A DNA stretch of 64,000 nt from an uncultured Clostridia bacterium (GCA_947303255.1 CAMYXL010000006.1:1-64000); one strand, 5' to 3'. Shown: positions 39,297 through 49,995, counted from the first letter of the stretch. Made by a program: numbers and translations. Notes: a model not told the origin generated them from the letters alone.

Positions 39297-39776
39297 ATGG
39301 CATTAAGAAATATAGTTTTAGAGAATGAAGAACTTATACGTAAAAAGAGCAGACCTGTAGATGAGATCACACCAAGGATCCTTACATTGCTCGATGATAT
39401 GGCTGATACGATGTACTACGAGAACAGAGGTATCGGTATAGCTGCTCCTCAGGTAGGTGTTTTAAGACGTGTATTTATCGTTGATGTAGGTGATGATCAC
39501 GGTCTTATCGAGTTTATCAATCCTGAGATCACAAGAAGAGAAGGAACTCAGGTTTATACCGAAGGTTGCCTTTCTTGCCCTGGTAAGAACGCAGAGGTCG
39601 AAAGACCTGCTGAGATAACAGTTAAGGCTCTCGACAGAAACGGCAAAGAGTTTACTCTTGATGCTGACGGTCTTTTGGCTGTTTGTATCTGTCACGAATA
39701 TGATCATCTCGACGGAATCCTTTTTATTGATAAGGCAATAAACGGCGAGATCTATGAAGTGGAGTCCGATTCATGA
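39297..39776 (+). CDS. def: peptide deformylase
   Basis: GIGIAAPQVGV, EGCLSCPG, CHEYDHLDGILF. Confidence 0.95.
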   Translation: MALRNIVLENEELIRKKSRPVDEITPRILTLLDDMADTMYYENRGIGIAAPQVGVLRRVFIVDVGDDHGLIEFINPEITRREGTQVYTEGCLSCPGKNAEVERPAEITVKALDRNGKEFTLDADGLLAVCICHEYDHLDGILFIDKAINGEIYEVESDS

Positions 39777-40717
39777 GTGATCTGAAAATCTGTTTTATGG
39801 GTACACCTGACTTTGCCAGGACTGTTTTGGAATCACTGGTAAACGAAGGATATAAGGTAGTTCTTTGTTGCTGCCAGCCTGATAAGCCTGTTGGCCGTAA
39901 GAAGATAATCACAGCCCCTCCGGTTAAAGTTTTCGCGCAGGAAAAAGGAATTGATGTATTCCAACCTGATTCAATGAGAACGGATGAGGCTTATGAGACT
40001 ATCTCAAAGTATGAACCGGATCTTATCATCACGGCTGCTTACGGCAAGATCCTTCCATCGAAGATACTTAACATCCCTACGATGGGATGCGTTAATGTTC
40101 ATGCTTCGCTCCTTCCTAAGTACAGGGGTGCAGCTCCTGTTCAGTATGCCATCATGAACGGTGATAAGGTTACGGGTGTAACTATCATGGAGATGGACGA
40201 GGGCATGGATACCGGCGCCATGATCGATAAGGTTGAAGTAGCCATAAGAGATGACGTTGATACTGAAACTTTGATGAGTGAACTTGCGGTAGCAGGAAGT
40301 AAGCTTCTTATCGATACTCTTCCAAAGTACCTTAACGGCGAGATCCTCGCACATGCACAGAATAACGATGAAGCTACTGTATGCGGTCAGATAAAGCCGG
40401 ATCAGGGCGTTATCGATTGGAACTGGAGTGCTCAGAAGATCCACGATATGGTAAGAGCTCTTACTAACTGGCCTGGTGCATCTACTATCCTGGACGGAAA
40501 TAAGCTCAAGATATATAAGACCCACGTTGCGGAATTTGAAGATACTGACCTTAAGCCTGGTCAGATAGCCAAAGCTCACAAAAAGGATCTCTTCGTCAAG
40601 TGCGGCGAAGGTTACCTTGCAATTGACGAGCTCCAGACAGCAGGCGGCAAGCGCCTTCAGGCTATCGATTGTGCCCATAACTTCAAGGTCGGAACTATGC
40701 TCGGTGAAGGTGTATGA
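39773..40717 (+). CDS. fmt: methionyl-tRNA formyltransferase
   Basis: ICFMGTPDFARTVLESL, GCVNVHASLLPKYRGAAPVQYAI. Confidence 0.96.
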   Translation: MSDLKICFMGTPDFARTVLESLVNEGYKVVLCCCQPDKPVGRKKIITAPPVKVFAQEKGIDVFQPDSMRTDEAYETISKYEPDLIITAAYGKILPSKILNIPTMGCVNVHASLLPKYRGAAPVQYAIMNGDKVTGVTIMEMDEGMDTGAMIDKVEVAIRDDVDTETLMSELAVAGSKLLIDTLPKYLNGEILAHAQNNDEATVCGQIKPDQGVIDWNWSAQKIHDMVRALTNWPGASTILDGNKLKIYKTHVAEFEDTDLKPGQIAKAHKKDLFVKCGEGYLAIDELQTAGGKRLQAIDCAHNFKVGTMLGEGV

Positions 40718-42024
40718 TCTCAGATCGCGAGATTGCATATGAAATGCTCTATGATGTCTTCGAGAAAGAAGGCTTCAGTAATCTCGTCCTCAAGGATTAC
40801 GAGACTACGGGATTTGTATCTGCCATGTTTTATGGCACGATCCTTAGGTCCGTGACCATTGATTTTATCCTCAAGCACGTAACTAAGACTGACGTGAACG
40901 ATATGGATCCTTCAACGAGGACTATCGTTCGCATGGGCGCCTGGCAGATACTCTTTTCTGACAAAGTCCCGACATTTGCCGCATGCAATACATCAGTCGA
41001 GCTTTGCAAGAAGTATAGGCCCCAGAGCAGTTCTTTTGTTAATGCTATTCTTCGAAAACTCGCGTCAGCTGATATCGATATAGATTCTTTTAAACCTGAG
41101 ATCCGTACTTCTCTAAAAAGCGAGATCTTCGGCATCCTCAAAAAAAGCTACGGCAAAGAAAAAGCCCTTAGCATCGGCGAAGCTCTTTTAAACAGACCGA
41201 ACATCGCTATCAGACCTAACAGGCTTAAGACTGATAAGGAAAAACTCAGGAAGCTTTTGCTCGAAGAGGTAGCAAGTATCTCGGATTCCACGCTGATCCC
41301 TGATGCTCTCCTCATAGACGGAACCAATATCGAGAATCTCCAAAGCTTTAAAGACGGATTGTTCTTTGTTCAGAATGAAGCCGCACAGCTGGCATCCATC
41401 GTGGCAGATCCTTCCGAGGATACGGATATCCTTGATTGCTGCGCAGCTCCGGGAGGAAAGAGCACGCATCTTGCGGAACTAAGTAATGACAGCTCCAGGA
41501 TCCTGTCTCTTGATATCAACGAGAGCAGACTAAAGCTCATCGATGATAACGCCAAGCGTCTCGGACTTAGCTCAGTTAAGACGATGTGCGCTGACAGCAC
41601 TGATCTTAAAGCTTCACTGGGTGACAGGAGTTTTGATCTTGTTCTTTGTGATGTTCCTTGCAGCGGACTTGGTCTGATGGCACGTAAACCTGATATCAGA
41701 CTTACTATTTCGTATGACAGGATAGAGGAACTCTTGCCGCGTCAGAAGATTATCCTTAAGAATGCTTCGGAGTACGTTAGACCGGGAGGTTTCCTCATAT
41801 ACAGTACATGCACGATGAATAAGGCTGAAAATGAAGAAACGATACAAGATTTCCTCGCGAACAGCCCCGATTTTGTGCCATGTGATATAACTGATATATT
41901 GCCTTCGTCTCTTATAATGGATGAAGGAAGAAAAGAATCTTGCAGGAATGGTATGCTTACACTGTTCCCGGATACCGACGGATGCGACGGTTTCTTTATC
42001 TGTAAGATGGAAAGGAGAGCCTGA
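40714..42024 (+). CDS. rsmB: 16S rRNA (cytosine-967-C5)-methyltransferase RsmB
   Basis: NusB-like N-terminus; DILDCCAAPGGKSTHLAEL, DVPCSGLGLMARKPDIR, STCTMNKAENEE. Confidence 0.93.
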   Translation: MISDREIAYEMLYDVFEKEGFSNLVLKDYETTGFVSAMFYGTILRSVTIDFILKHVTKTDVNDMDPSTRTIVRMGAWQILFSDKVPTFAACNTSVELCKKYRPQSSSFVNAILRKLASADIDIDSFKPEIRTSLKSEIFGILKKSYGKEKALSIGEALLNRPNIAIRPNRLKTDKEKLRKLLLEEVASISDSTLIPDALLIDGTNIENLQSFKDGLFFVQNEAAQLASIVADPSEDTDILDCCAAPGGKSTHLAELSNDSSRILSLDINESRLKLIDDNAKRLGLSSVKTMCADSTDLKASLGDRSFDLVLCDVPCSGLGLMARKPDIRLTISYDRIEELLPRQKIILKNASEYVRPGGFLIYSTCTMNKAENEETIQDFLANSPDFVPCDITDILPSSLIMDEGRKESCRNGMLTLFPDTDGCDGFFICKMERRA

Positions 42025-43055
42025 TGGATAAGAGATTTTGTCTTGATCTGAATCTTAATGATATCAAGGATTGGTGCGCGGAAAAGTCATTTCCGTCCTA
42101 TCGTGCCGACCAACTTTTTAAGTGGCTCTCCACAGGCGTTATCTGTCTTGATGACATGACCAATATCCCTAAGGATATGCGTGCTTCCTTAAGTGAAGAT
42201 TTCATTTTCGATGAGGGAATGAAGATAGAGCATGAATTTGTTTCTCAGATAGACGGTACGGTTAAGCTTGTGTTCAGGATGTATGACGGTCACATCATCG
42301 AGACCGTAATCATGAGATATAAGCAGGGATTATCCATCTGCATCTCTTCACAGGCAGGCTGCAAGATGGGATGTACATTCTGTGCTTCTGCTCATGCAGG
42401 ATTCGGAAGAAACCTCACAGGCGGTGAGATGCTCGGTCAGGTCCTTCTTTCACAGAAGAGAATGAACGAGAGAATAAGAAGTGTCGTTGTCATGGGCATA
42501 GGTGAGCCTTTTGATAATTACGATAATCTGATGCGATTTATTGAACTCGTTACCTGCGAAGAGGGAAACAACCTTGGTTCCAGACACATAACAGTCTCGA
42601 CATGCGGTCTTGTTCCTAAGATGAAGGAATTTACCGCTTTGAAGTCACAGGTCAATCTGTCTGTTTCTTTGCATGCACCTAACGACGAGCTTCGTAAGCA
42701 GCTCATGCCGATCGCGAATAAGTACAGTCTTGATGAACTTATCAAGGCTTGTGATGAATATATTAAAGCTACTAACAGAAGGATTACTTTCGAGTATTCG
42801 CTTTTTGACGGCGTTAATGACGGACCTGAATCAGCCCGTGAACTCTATAGACTTTTAAGAGGACTTCATTGCCATGTTAACCTTATCGCGGCTAACGAAT
42901 TCCCGGGAAGTCCGTACAAGAGAAGCCGTAAGGAACATATTGAGGCATTCAGATCGTCTCTAGAACGATACAAGATAAATGCAACATTAAGAAGAGAAAT
43001 GGGAACTGACATCATGGCTGCCTGCGGACAGCTTCGAAGAGGACTGGAGCAATGA
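42024..43055 (+). CDS. rlmN: dual-specificity rRNA/tRNA methyltransferase RlmN
   Basis: Radical SAM CKMGCTFCAS; GIGEPFDNYDN; LRREMGTDIMAACGQLR. Confidence 0.96.
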   Translation: MDKRFCLDLNLNDIKDWCAEKSFPSYRADQLFKWLSTGVICLDDMTNIPKDMRASLSEDFIFDEGMKIEHEFVSQIDGTVKLVFRMYDGHIIETVIMRYKQGLSICISSQAGCKMGCTFCASAHAGFGRNLTGGEMLGQVLLSQKRMNERIRSVVVMGIGEPFDNYDNLMRFIELVTCEEGNNLGSRHITVSTCGLVPKMKEFTALKSQVNLSVSLHAPNDELRKQLMPIANKYSLDELIKACDEYIKATNRRITFEYSLFDGVNDGPESARELYRLLRGLHCHVNLIAANEFPGSPYKRSRKEHIEAFRSSLERYKINATLRREMGTDIMAACGQLRRGLEQ

Positions 43056-43819
43056 AGTATTTTGCTATCTCAGACAAAGGTCTCGTAAGAGACAATAACG
43101 AAGACAGCATCGCCTGCGAGAAGTTCGGCGATACTCTTTGCATGGTCGTAGCAGACGGTCTAGGCGGACAGGAAAAGGGCGAAATCGCCAGTATGATCGC
43201 CGTCACAGGTATGATGGATATCCTTCGCGAAAACTCTGATAAGCTCATCAACTTTGATGAATCTTCTATCGTTGAGATACTTGAAGGAAGTTACCAGAAG
43301 ATCAACAGTAAGATACTTCTTCGTGCCTGCTACAACAAAGAATGTATTGGCATGTCCACGACTCTTACATGTGCGATCCTTAACGATAAGCGTCTTATCA
43401 TTTCCCATTTGGGTGACTGCCGTGCCTATCTTTTGCACGGATCCAAACTTGAGGTTCTTACGCTTGACCATACCTATGCTGCAGAGCTCATAAAGAGCAA
43501 CGCACCGGGCATAAGTGAGGAAGAGTATAAGGCTGCCAGAAACATGCTCACAAAGTACCTCGGAGAAAACATTTTTATCACTCCGGATATTTACAGGTAT
43601 AATGTAATGTATGGAGATTTGATCCTTCTTTGTTCAGACGGGCTTTATGCCTATATCGACGAGGATAAGATGAGATCTCTCTTGAGGATACATTCTGATC
43701 TTCAGAAGTGTGCCAAAAGCTTAATAGATGAAGTTTTTGAAAACGGGGCCAATGATAATGTGTCACTTATACTGGCACATAACAGACCCGATGATAAAAA
43801 GGAGTTTATATCATTATGA
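43052..43819 (+). CDS. stp: PP2C-type serine/threonine phosphatase
   Basis: SDKGLVRDNNEDSI, VADGLGGQEKGEIAS, adjacent to PASTA kinase. Confidence 0.93.
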   Translation: MKYFAISDKGLVRDNNEDSIACEKFGDTLCMVVADGLGGQEKGEIASMIAVTGMMDILRENSDKLINFDESSIVEILEGSYQKINSKILLRACYNKECIGMSTTLTCAILNDKRLIISHLGDCRAYLLHGSKLEVLTLDHTYAAELIKSNAPGISEEEYKAARNMLTKYLGENIFITPDIYRYNVMYGDLILLCSDGLYAYIDEDKMRSLLRIHSDLQKCAKSLIDEVFENGANDNVSLILAHNRPDDKKEFISL

Positions 43820-45981
43820 ACGAACAGGGACCAGAAGGCTTGTTGTTTGCAGGTAAGTATAAGATTACCAAGATGATCGGCAAGGGCGGAATGGCCAATG
43901 TCTATCTTGCTGTAGATATGTCTACGGGAACCAATGTCGCAGTAAAGATCTTAAAACCTGAATATTCAAACAACGACGAATTCATTAAACGATTCGATAC
44001 CGAGGCTCGTGCTGTTTCATCATTGAATCATGCTAATATCGTTAAGGTCTACGGAGTAGGTCATGAGCATAACTACAGATATATCATCCAGGAGTATGTT
44101 CAGGGAATTACCGTAAAAGAACTCATTAATCAGAACGGTCATCTTGACTGGCGTGTGGCTGTACCGATCGCTATCCAGGTCGGAATGGCAGTAGAGCACG
44201 CTCACAGGAACGGAATCGTTCACAGAGATATAAAGCCGCAGAATATTCTCATCAACAGAGAGAGAATAGCAAAGATCACCGACTTCGGTATCGCTCGTGC
44301 GGCTACTTCTAATACGATCACAATGAATTCCGGCGGAGCTTTGGGATCAGTCCATTATTTCTCACCTGAGCAGGCAAGAGGCGGTAATGTAGGTCCTAGT
44401 TCCGATATCTATTCGATGGGTGTAATGCTTTTCGAGATGGTTACGGGAAGACTTCCTTTTGACGGTGATACTGATGTTGAGGTTGCTCTTAAGCATCTTC
44501 AGGATAAGCCACCGGTCCCGTCAAGCCTTCAGTCAGGAATTCCTGCAGGTCTTGATTCCATCATCCTTAAGTGTATGCAGAAGAACCCTGAGAGACGTTA
44601 CTCTTCAATGCGTCAGATGGTCGAGGAACTCGACGGTTTGATGGTTGACCCTAACGGTGTTTTCGGTGTTATCAATACTGACCCGGGTAAGCCGGCAGAA
44701 GAAGAGATCAATTCTTCTTTCAGACAGAACCCTAGCTACAACAAGATCGATGAGTTTGAAAAGACCATCGAGAGCAGACGTAAGGCAAGGATCGTATCGA
44801 TCATTTTAACTTCACTTATTGTTTTGGTTATTGTCGGAGTTCTTGTGGGTGGATCTGCGCTTTTGATGAAATTGTTGTCAGGTTTTACGAAGAACGAGAA
44901 AAAGGTCGAATATGTTGTTGAAGATTATAAAGGAATGACCAGAGACGAGGTCGATGCAATCCTTACGAAGAATAATATTCAGCACGACTTTAAGTTCGTA
45001 ATCGATGAATCTCTGGCTGAAGGTATCGTTATCGATCAGAGTATCGAACCTGGAACAAAGATCGCATCAGGTTCCAATCTTAAGACAATAGTCCTCAGTA
45101 TATCCCAGAAATCGGATTCCATAATCCTTGCTGACTATACGGGACTTAACTATAACGATGTATGTACAACGCTTGAAGCTCTGGGACTTGTTCCGATGAA
45201 GATAAGCGAGATATCGACTGAAGTCGATTCGGATATCGTCCTTCGTACTGATCCGGCTGACGGAACAGCAGTTGCTCCGGGAAGTACGGTAATCGTTTAT
45301 TATGCTGTAGAACCTACCAGCAGTACAGTTCCAAGTATCGTTGGTATGAACGTGTCTGATGCTAAGTCTGCCATCGAAGCGGCAGGTCTTACGGCATCAT
45401 TTGATGCAGCTCCTGAAGTATTTGATCTCCCTGAATCAGAGCAGATCGTAATCCAGATCAATCCAGAAGAGGGTACCACTGTACCTCATAACTCAACCAT
45501 CAAGGTATGGCTCGGTACACAGGAAGATTATCAGCGCGGCGGTACTCCGACTCCGACACCTCCTAAGATCAAGGTCGAGCCTATGATCGTAGGTTCAGGT
45601 AAAGTCGAGGGATCAGGTGAATATGATCCTGAGACAACGGTTAACCTTAAGGCTGTTCCGGATGAAGGATTCAAGTTTGATTATTGGCAGGATAGTCTCG
45701 GTAATGTTGTATCCGTAAAGGAAGAATACACATTTATCGTTACGGAGAATAACCATATTTTCGTAGCAGTGTTTACGGCTAATCCGACATCAACGCCGAC
45801 ACCTACGCCGACGCCGTCACCGGCACCGACAGCTACGTCGACTCCGACACCGACGCCAAGTCCGACAGCTACTCCGACACCAACACAGGTGCCTGATAAT
45901 AATACGCCTCCGCCACCACCGCCACAGGATCCTAACCAGAATCCAGGAAACCAGGGTGACAATAATAACGGAGGATTCTGA
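43816..45981 (+). CDS. prkC: PASTA-domain Ser/Thr kinase with InlB-type repeat and TP/Asn-rich tail
   Basis: HRDIKPQNILI...DFGIARA; TM; three PASTA units; IVGSGKVEGSGEYDPETTVNLKAVPDEGFKFDYW; (PT)n tail. Confidence 0.93.
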   Translation: MNEQGPEGLLFAGKYKITKMIGKGGMANVYLAVDMSTGTNVAVKILKPEYSNNDEFIKRFDTEARAVSSLNHANIVKVYGVGHEHNYRYIIQEYVQGITVKELINQNGHLDWRVAVPIAIQVGMAVEHAHRNGIVHRDIKPQNILINRERIAKITDFGIARAATSNTITMNSGGALGSVHYFSPEQARGGNVGPSSDIYSMGVMLFEMVTGRLPFDGDTDVEVALKHLQDKPPVPSSLQSGIPAGLDSIILKCMQKNPERRYSSMRQMVEELDGLMVDPNGVFGVINTDPGKPAEEEINSSFRQNPSYNKIDEFEKTIESRRKARIVSIILTSLIVLVIVGVLVGGSALLMKLLSGFTKNEKKVEYVVEDYKGMTRDEVDAILTKNNIQHDFKFVIDESLAEGIVIDQSIEPGTKIASGSNLKTIVLSISQKSDSIILADYTGLNYNDVCTTLEALGLVPMKISEISTEVDSDIVLRTDPADGTAVAPGSTVIVYYAVEPTSSTVPSIVGMNVSDAKSAIEAAGLTASFDAAPEVFDLPESEQIVIQINPEEGTTVPHNSTIKVWLGTQEDYQRGGTPTPTPPKIKVEPMIVGSGKVEGSGEYDPETTVNLKAVPDEGFKFDYWQDSLGNVVSVKEEYTFIVTENNHIFVAVFTANPTSTPTPTPTPSPAPTATSTPTPTPSPTATPTPTQVPDNNTPPPPPPQDPNQNPGNQGDNNNGGF

Positions 45982-46893
45982 GTGGAAGGTAAGATAACCA
46001 AAGGTCTGGGCGGAATCTATAGTGTCCGCACATCATCAGGTGATACTGTCAGTGCTTCTGCCAGAGGTATTTTTCGAAAAGCAAAGATAACGCCTACAGT
46101 GGGAGATAATGTAGTCATTTCTCCCTCAGGCGATCCTGATGTCGAATACGTTATCGACAAGATCGAGAAGAGAAAAAACTGGCTCGTAAGACCGCCTGTA
46201 GCAAACATTGATGTGCTTATCCTTTGTTTTGCCGTAAAGGATCCGGAGCCTGACCTTAAGCTTCTTGATAAGATGCTCATTATCTGCGGCCTTTTGGATA
46301 TCAAGCCGTGCATTATCTTTACCAAATGCGATCTTAATGACGAATACGGACAAAGCCTTCTTGAGACATATTCCAAGGCAGGATTTGATTGTTTTCGATC
46401 AGGAATAGATGAAGATGTAGACCCTGAGGAGATCATCAAGGTAGGCGGCAAGAATGCCATCTTCGGATTTGCAGGGCCATCTGGCGTCGGCAAGAGTACG
46501 CTTTGTAACGGACTTCTTGAAGGCGACATCATGAAAGTCGGTGATATTAGCGACAGGCTCAAACGAGGAAAACACACAACAAGACACGTCGAATTGTTTG
46601 ATTTTTTCGGCGGTTTTATAATGGATACTCCGGGTTTTACATCTTTGAGTTTGTTAGAATTGGGTGTAGAGTATAAGAGTGTGATCTTAGGTTATCCGGA
46701 GATCGCCAAAGAAGGTCTTAATTGCCGATTTGATGACTGCAGACATGCATCCGAACGTGATTGTGCCGTTATCGAAAATGTCGGCGTAACAATAGATGAG
46801 GGAAGATATTCTCGTTATCGCGAGTTCGAAGAGGAACTCTACCAAAAGAGAAACGAATATACCGGAAGGAAGAAGTTTTATTATGAGCAGTGA
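45982..46893 (+). CDS. rsgA: ribosome small subunit GTPase A
   Basis: FAGPSGVGKSTLCNGL, TTRHVELF, DTPGFTSLSL; GTG start abutting prkC stop. Confidence 0.94.
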   Translation: MEGKITKGLGGIYSVRTSSGDTVSASARGIFRKAKITPTVGDNVVISPSGDPDVEYVIDKIEKRKNWLVRPPVANIDVLILCFAVKDPEPDLKLLDKMLIICGLLDIKPCIIFTKCDLNDEYGQSLLETYSKAGFDCFRSGIDEDVDPEEIIKVGGKNAIFGFAGPSGVGKSTLCNGLLEGDIMKVGDISDRLKRGKHTTRHVELFDFFGGFIMDTPGFTSLSLLELGVEYKSVILGYPEIAKEGLNCRFDDCRHASERDCAVIENVGVTIDEGRYSRYREFEEELYQKRNEYTGRKKFYYEQ

Positions 46894-47551
46894 TGTGAAA
46901 TTCGAGATTGCACCGTCAATCCTGTCAGCGGATTTCTGTTGTCTCCTAGACGAGATCAAACAAGTTGAGGGACATGCCAAATACCTGCACATCGATGTTA
47001 TGGACGGACACTATGTTCCTAATATTTCCTTTGGTATTCCGGTTATCAATAAGATTCGCCCTCATACGGATATGATCTTTGATGTTCATCTCATGATCAC
47101 CAATCCTGAAGAATTCGTCGAGAAATTTGCAAAGGTCGGAGCTGATGCGATCACATTCCATATTGAATGCACTGATGATCCTAAAGCTCTTATCGATAAG
47201 ATCCATTCATTGGGAAAGAAAGCAGGAATCGCCATTCATCCTGATACACCTGTTGAGAAGGTTTTCCCTTATCTTAAGGATCTGGAGATCGTGCTTCTTA
47301 TGTCTGTTATTCCGGGCCTCGGCGGTCAAAAATTCATGGAAGATGCACCTTCACGTTTAAAGGCTATCCGTGAAGAACTCGACAGAGTTGGTTCCAAGGC
47401 TCTTCTTTCCGTTGACGGCGGAATACATACACAGACGATCGAGACTGCAGTTAAGTCAGGAGCTCGTCTTCTTGTTGCCGGCAGTGCAGTCTTTGATACT
47501 CCTGATCACGGTAAAGCCGTAGAGGATCTTATATGTGCGGTAAAGCTCTGA
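46883..47551 (+). CDS. rpe: ribulose-phosphate 3-epimerase
   Basis: IAPSILSADFCCL...LHIDVMDGHYVPNISFG; start ATG 46883 overlaps rsgA end. Confidence 0.96.
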   Translation: MSSDVKFEIAPSILSADFCCLLDEIKQVEGHAKYLHIDVMDGHYVPNISFGIPVINKIRPHTDMIFDVHLMITNPEEFVEKFAKVGADAITFHIECTDDPKALIDKIHSLGKKAGIAIHPDTPVEKVFPYLKDLEIVLLMSVIPGLGGQKFMEDAPSRLKAIREELDRVGSKALLSVDGGIHTQTIETAVKSGARLLVAGSAVFDTPDHGKAVEDLICAVKL

Positions 47552-48198
47552 CAAGAACAGTAGTAATAACAGGCGGTCCCATCTTTGACGAGGCCGCTTC
47601 TTTGATATTGCCGGGAGATAGAGTTGTCTGTGCTGACAGCGGAGTTGATTATGCCATCGCCAACAGCATCAGGCCTGATGAAGTCTACGGCGATCTTGAT
47701 TCCATTTCAGCTGAGGGAAAGAACTTTATTGAGGTAAGCGGCATTCCTTTGAAGACATTCCCCGTCGAGAAAGATATGACTGATACCGAACTTGCAATAA
47801 GAAGCTGTGATCCGTCTTCCGAGATATTGCTGATCTGCTCTTTGCAGGGACGTCCTGATCATGTTCTTACCAATATATTATTAGTCTCCCGATTAAGACG
47901 TGAGGGAAGAAGCATAATCTGTTCTGACGGACATACGGATATTATCCCGTTATACGGTAAAGATGAGATCAACATTGATGAAGTGTTGGATCCTTCTTAT
48001 AAAGCGATATCTCTTATTCCTGTTTCAGATGAAGTCACAGGTGTTACAGCAAATGGACTTTATTATCCTCTTAATGATGCAACTATAGTCCGCGGCAGTT
48101 CTTTTACAAACAGCAATGAACTTTCGAGAGGATCATCCTCATTTTCAGTATCTGTTGACTCGGGAGAATTACTCGTTGTCATAACTGACAAAGTATAA
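47533..48198 (+). CDS. thiN: thiamine pyrophosphokinase
   Basis: VCADSGVDYAIANSIRPDEVYGDLDSIS...FPVEKDMTDTELAI. Confidence 0.93.
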   Translation: MCGKALTRTVVITGGPIFDEAASLILPGDRVVCADSGVDYAIANSIRPDEVYGDLDSISAEGKNFIEVSGIPLKTFPVEKDMTDTELAIRSCDPSSEILLICSLQGRPDHVLTNILLVSRLRREGRSIICSDGHTDIIPLYGKDEINIDEVLDPSYKAISLIPVSDEVTGVTANGLYYPLNDATIVRGSSFTNSNELSRGSSSFSVSVDSGELLVVITDKV

Positions 48199-48228
48199 GC
48201 TGCCAAATAGAAAAATAAGACAAAAGAT

Positions 48229-48258
48229 AAGGGCTGTTCATCGAAGTGAACTGCCCTT
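48229..48258. terminator. bidirectional hairpin between thiN and aminotransferase
   Basis: AAGGGC-t-GTTCA-tcgaag-TGAAC-t-GCCCTT. Confidence 0.6.
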
Positions 48259-48283
48259 TGATCTGTTTAGACAAATAATCGGA

Positions 48284-49459
48284 TTACTTAAGTCCCAACT
48301 CAGCTGCAACAGCTTCAAAAGCTTTTCTTGAGTTGATGATAGTCTGCTCTGATACGCAGAATGCAAGTCTGCAGTAGCCAGGACGGCTGAAGCTTGCACC
48401 AGGTACCAAAAGGAGATTGTGTTTAGCACAGATTTCACCGAACTCTGAATCGGAAAGACCGTTAGGAGTTTTCATGAAGATGTAAAGAGCTCCGTTTGGC
48501 TTAACAGCCTCAAAACCTGATTCTACGATGTTAGCATAAAGGAGATTACGGCGGTGCTCGTAGTTAGGTACATCTACCTTTGCATAAAGAGCACGTTCAA
48601 CAACCTTCTGCCAAATAGCAGGAGCATTAACGCTTCCGAGTGTTCTGTTGGAAAGAACGATGGCAGCTGTGAGATCTTCGTAATCAGCGTGCTTAGGGCT
48701 TACGAGAGTGTAGCCGATACGCTCACCAGGAAGAGACAAAGCCTTACTCCATGAATAGCAGATGATGAGGTTATCGAAACAGTCGAGAGCAGAAGGAACT
48801 TTAATTCCATCGTAAGCAAGCTCGATATATGGCTCATCAGAGATTACGTGGATAACGTGATCACACTTAAGAAGAGCTGCATTAAGAGACTTAAGGAGCT
48901 CCTCAGAATAGACAACACCTGACGGGTTGTTAGGTGAGTTGATAACGATAGCCTTTGTCTTAGGTGTAACAGCAGCGATGATGGCGTCAACGTCAGGCAT
49001 GAACTTGTCGTCCGTCTGAACGATGACAGGTACACCGCCGTGATTATCGATATAGTTGTTATATTCCATGAAGAAAGGAGCAAGAAGGATAACTTCATCG
49101 CCTTGATCAAGGATCGAATGGAATACGTCGTTCATAGCTGCAGCAGCACCGACTGTCATACATACGGCACCTGCATCAACTGTTACTGAAGATTCCTCGG
49201 AACGCTTCTTGGCGATAGCGGCGCGTGTTGCTTCGTAACCGCTGTTGCTCATGTAACCGTGTCCGCCAGGAACATCCTCTTCAACGATAGCCTTAAGAGC
49301 GTCTTTTACTTCCTTTGGAGGCTCAAGGTCAGGGTTTCCTATGGAGAAGTCGAAAACATTCTCTGCACCGTAGATAGCCTTTCTCTTGTTGCCTTCTTCA
49401 AACATCTTTCTGATGAGAGAGCCCGACTGGAGCTTCTCTTTGATATGTGATGAGATCAT
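48284..49459 (-). CDS. PLP-dependent aminotransferase (aspartate aminotransferase-like)
   Basis: INSPNNPSGVVYSEE, ICYSWSKALSLPGERIGY, YCRLAFCV. Confidence 0.93.
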   Translation of the reverse strand: MISSHIKEKLQSGSLIRKMFEEGNKRKAIYGAENVFDFSIGNPDLEPPKEVKDALKAIVEEDVPGGHGYMSNSGYEATRAAIAKKRSEESSVTVDAGAVCMTVGAAAAMNDVFHSILDQGDEVILLAPFFMEYNNYIDNHGGVPVIVQTDDKFMPDVDAIIAAVTPKTKAIVINSPNNPSGVVYSEELLKSLNAALLKCDHVIHVISDEPYIELAYDGIKVPSALDCFDNLIICYSWSKALSLPGERIGYTLVSPKHADYEDLTAAIVLSNRTLGSVNAPAIWQKVVERALYAKVDVPNYEHRRNLLYANIVESGFEAVKPNGALYIFMKTPNGLSDSEFGEICAKHNLLLVPGASFSRPGYCRLAFCVSEQTIINSRKAFEAVAAELGLK

Positions 49460-49531
49460 ATTCTGTACTCCTTGAAAGTCATAATAAAGTATTATACTCT
49501 GATATCAGAATTTAAAAAGAGGTATAGATAT

Positions 49532-49984
49532 ATGCTAAGTGTTGGTACGAAAGCTCCCGATTTTACATTGCCTGATCAGAACGGTGATATGCATTCTCTT
49601 TCCGACTATAAGGGTAAGAGAGTTATCCTTTATTTCTATCCGAAGGACAATACTCCAGGCTGCTCCAAGCAGGCATGTGGTTTCTCTGAAAGATATCCTC
49701 AGATCATCTCAAAGGGAGCTGTTGTTCTCGGAATAAGCAAGGATTCTGTAGCATCCCACAAGAAGTTTGAGACCAATTATAACCTCGGTTTTACGCTTCT
49801 TTCTGATCCTGATCGAAAAGTAATCGAGGCATACGATGTCTGGAAGGAAAAGAAGAACTACGGCAAAGTTTCGATGGGTGTTGTAAGAACAACGTATCTT
49901 ATTGATGAAAACGGCATCATAGTTATGGCTAACGACAAAGTAAAAGCAGCTGAAGATCCGGAGAATATGCTCGGAAAACTATAA
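49532..49984 (+). CDS. bcp: thiol peroxidase / peroxiredoxin (BCP type)
   Basis: GTKAPDFTLPDQNGDMHSLSDYKGKRVILYFYPKDNTPGCSKQAC. Confidence 0.94.
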   Translation: MLSVGTKAPDFTLPDQNGDMHSLSDYKGKRVILYFYPKDNTPGCSKQACGFSERYPQIISKGAVVLGISKDSVASHKKFETNYNLGFTLLSDPDRKVIEAYDVWKEKKNYGKVSMGVVRTTYLIDENGIIVMANDKVKAAEDPENMLGKL

Positions 49985-49995
49985 GGAAGAGACCT

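Noticed and set aside
45681-46001. 106-aa Gly/Val-rich antisense ORF
   Set aside because: Mirror image of the (PT)n-encoding repeat of prkC.
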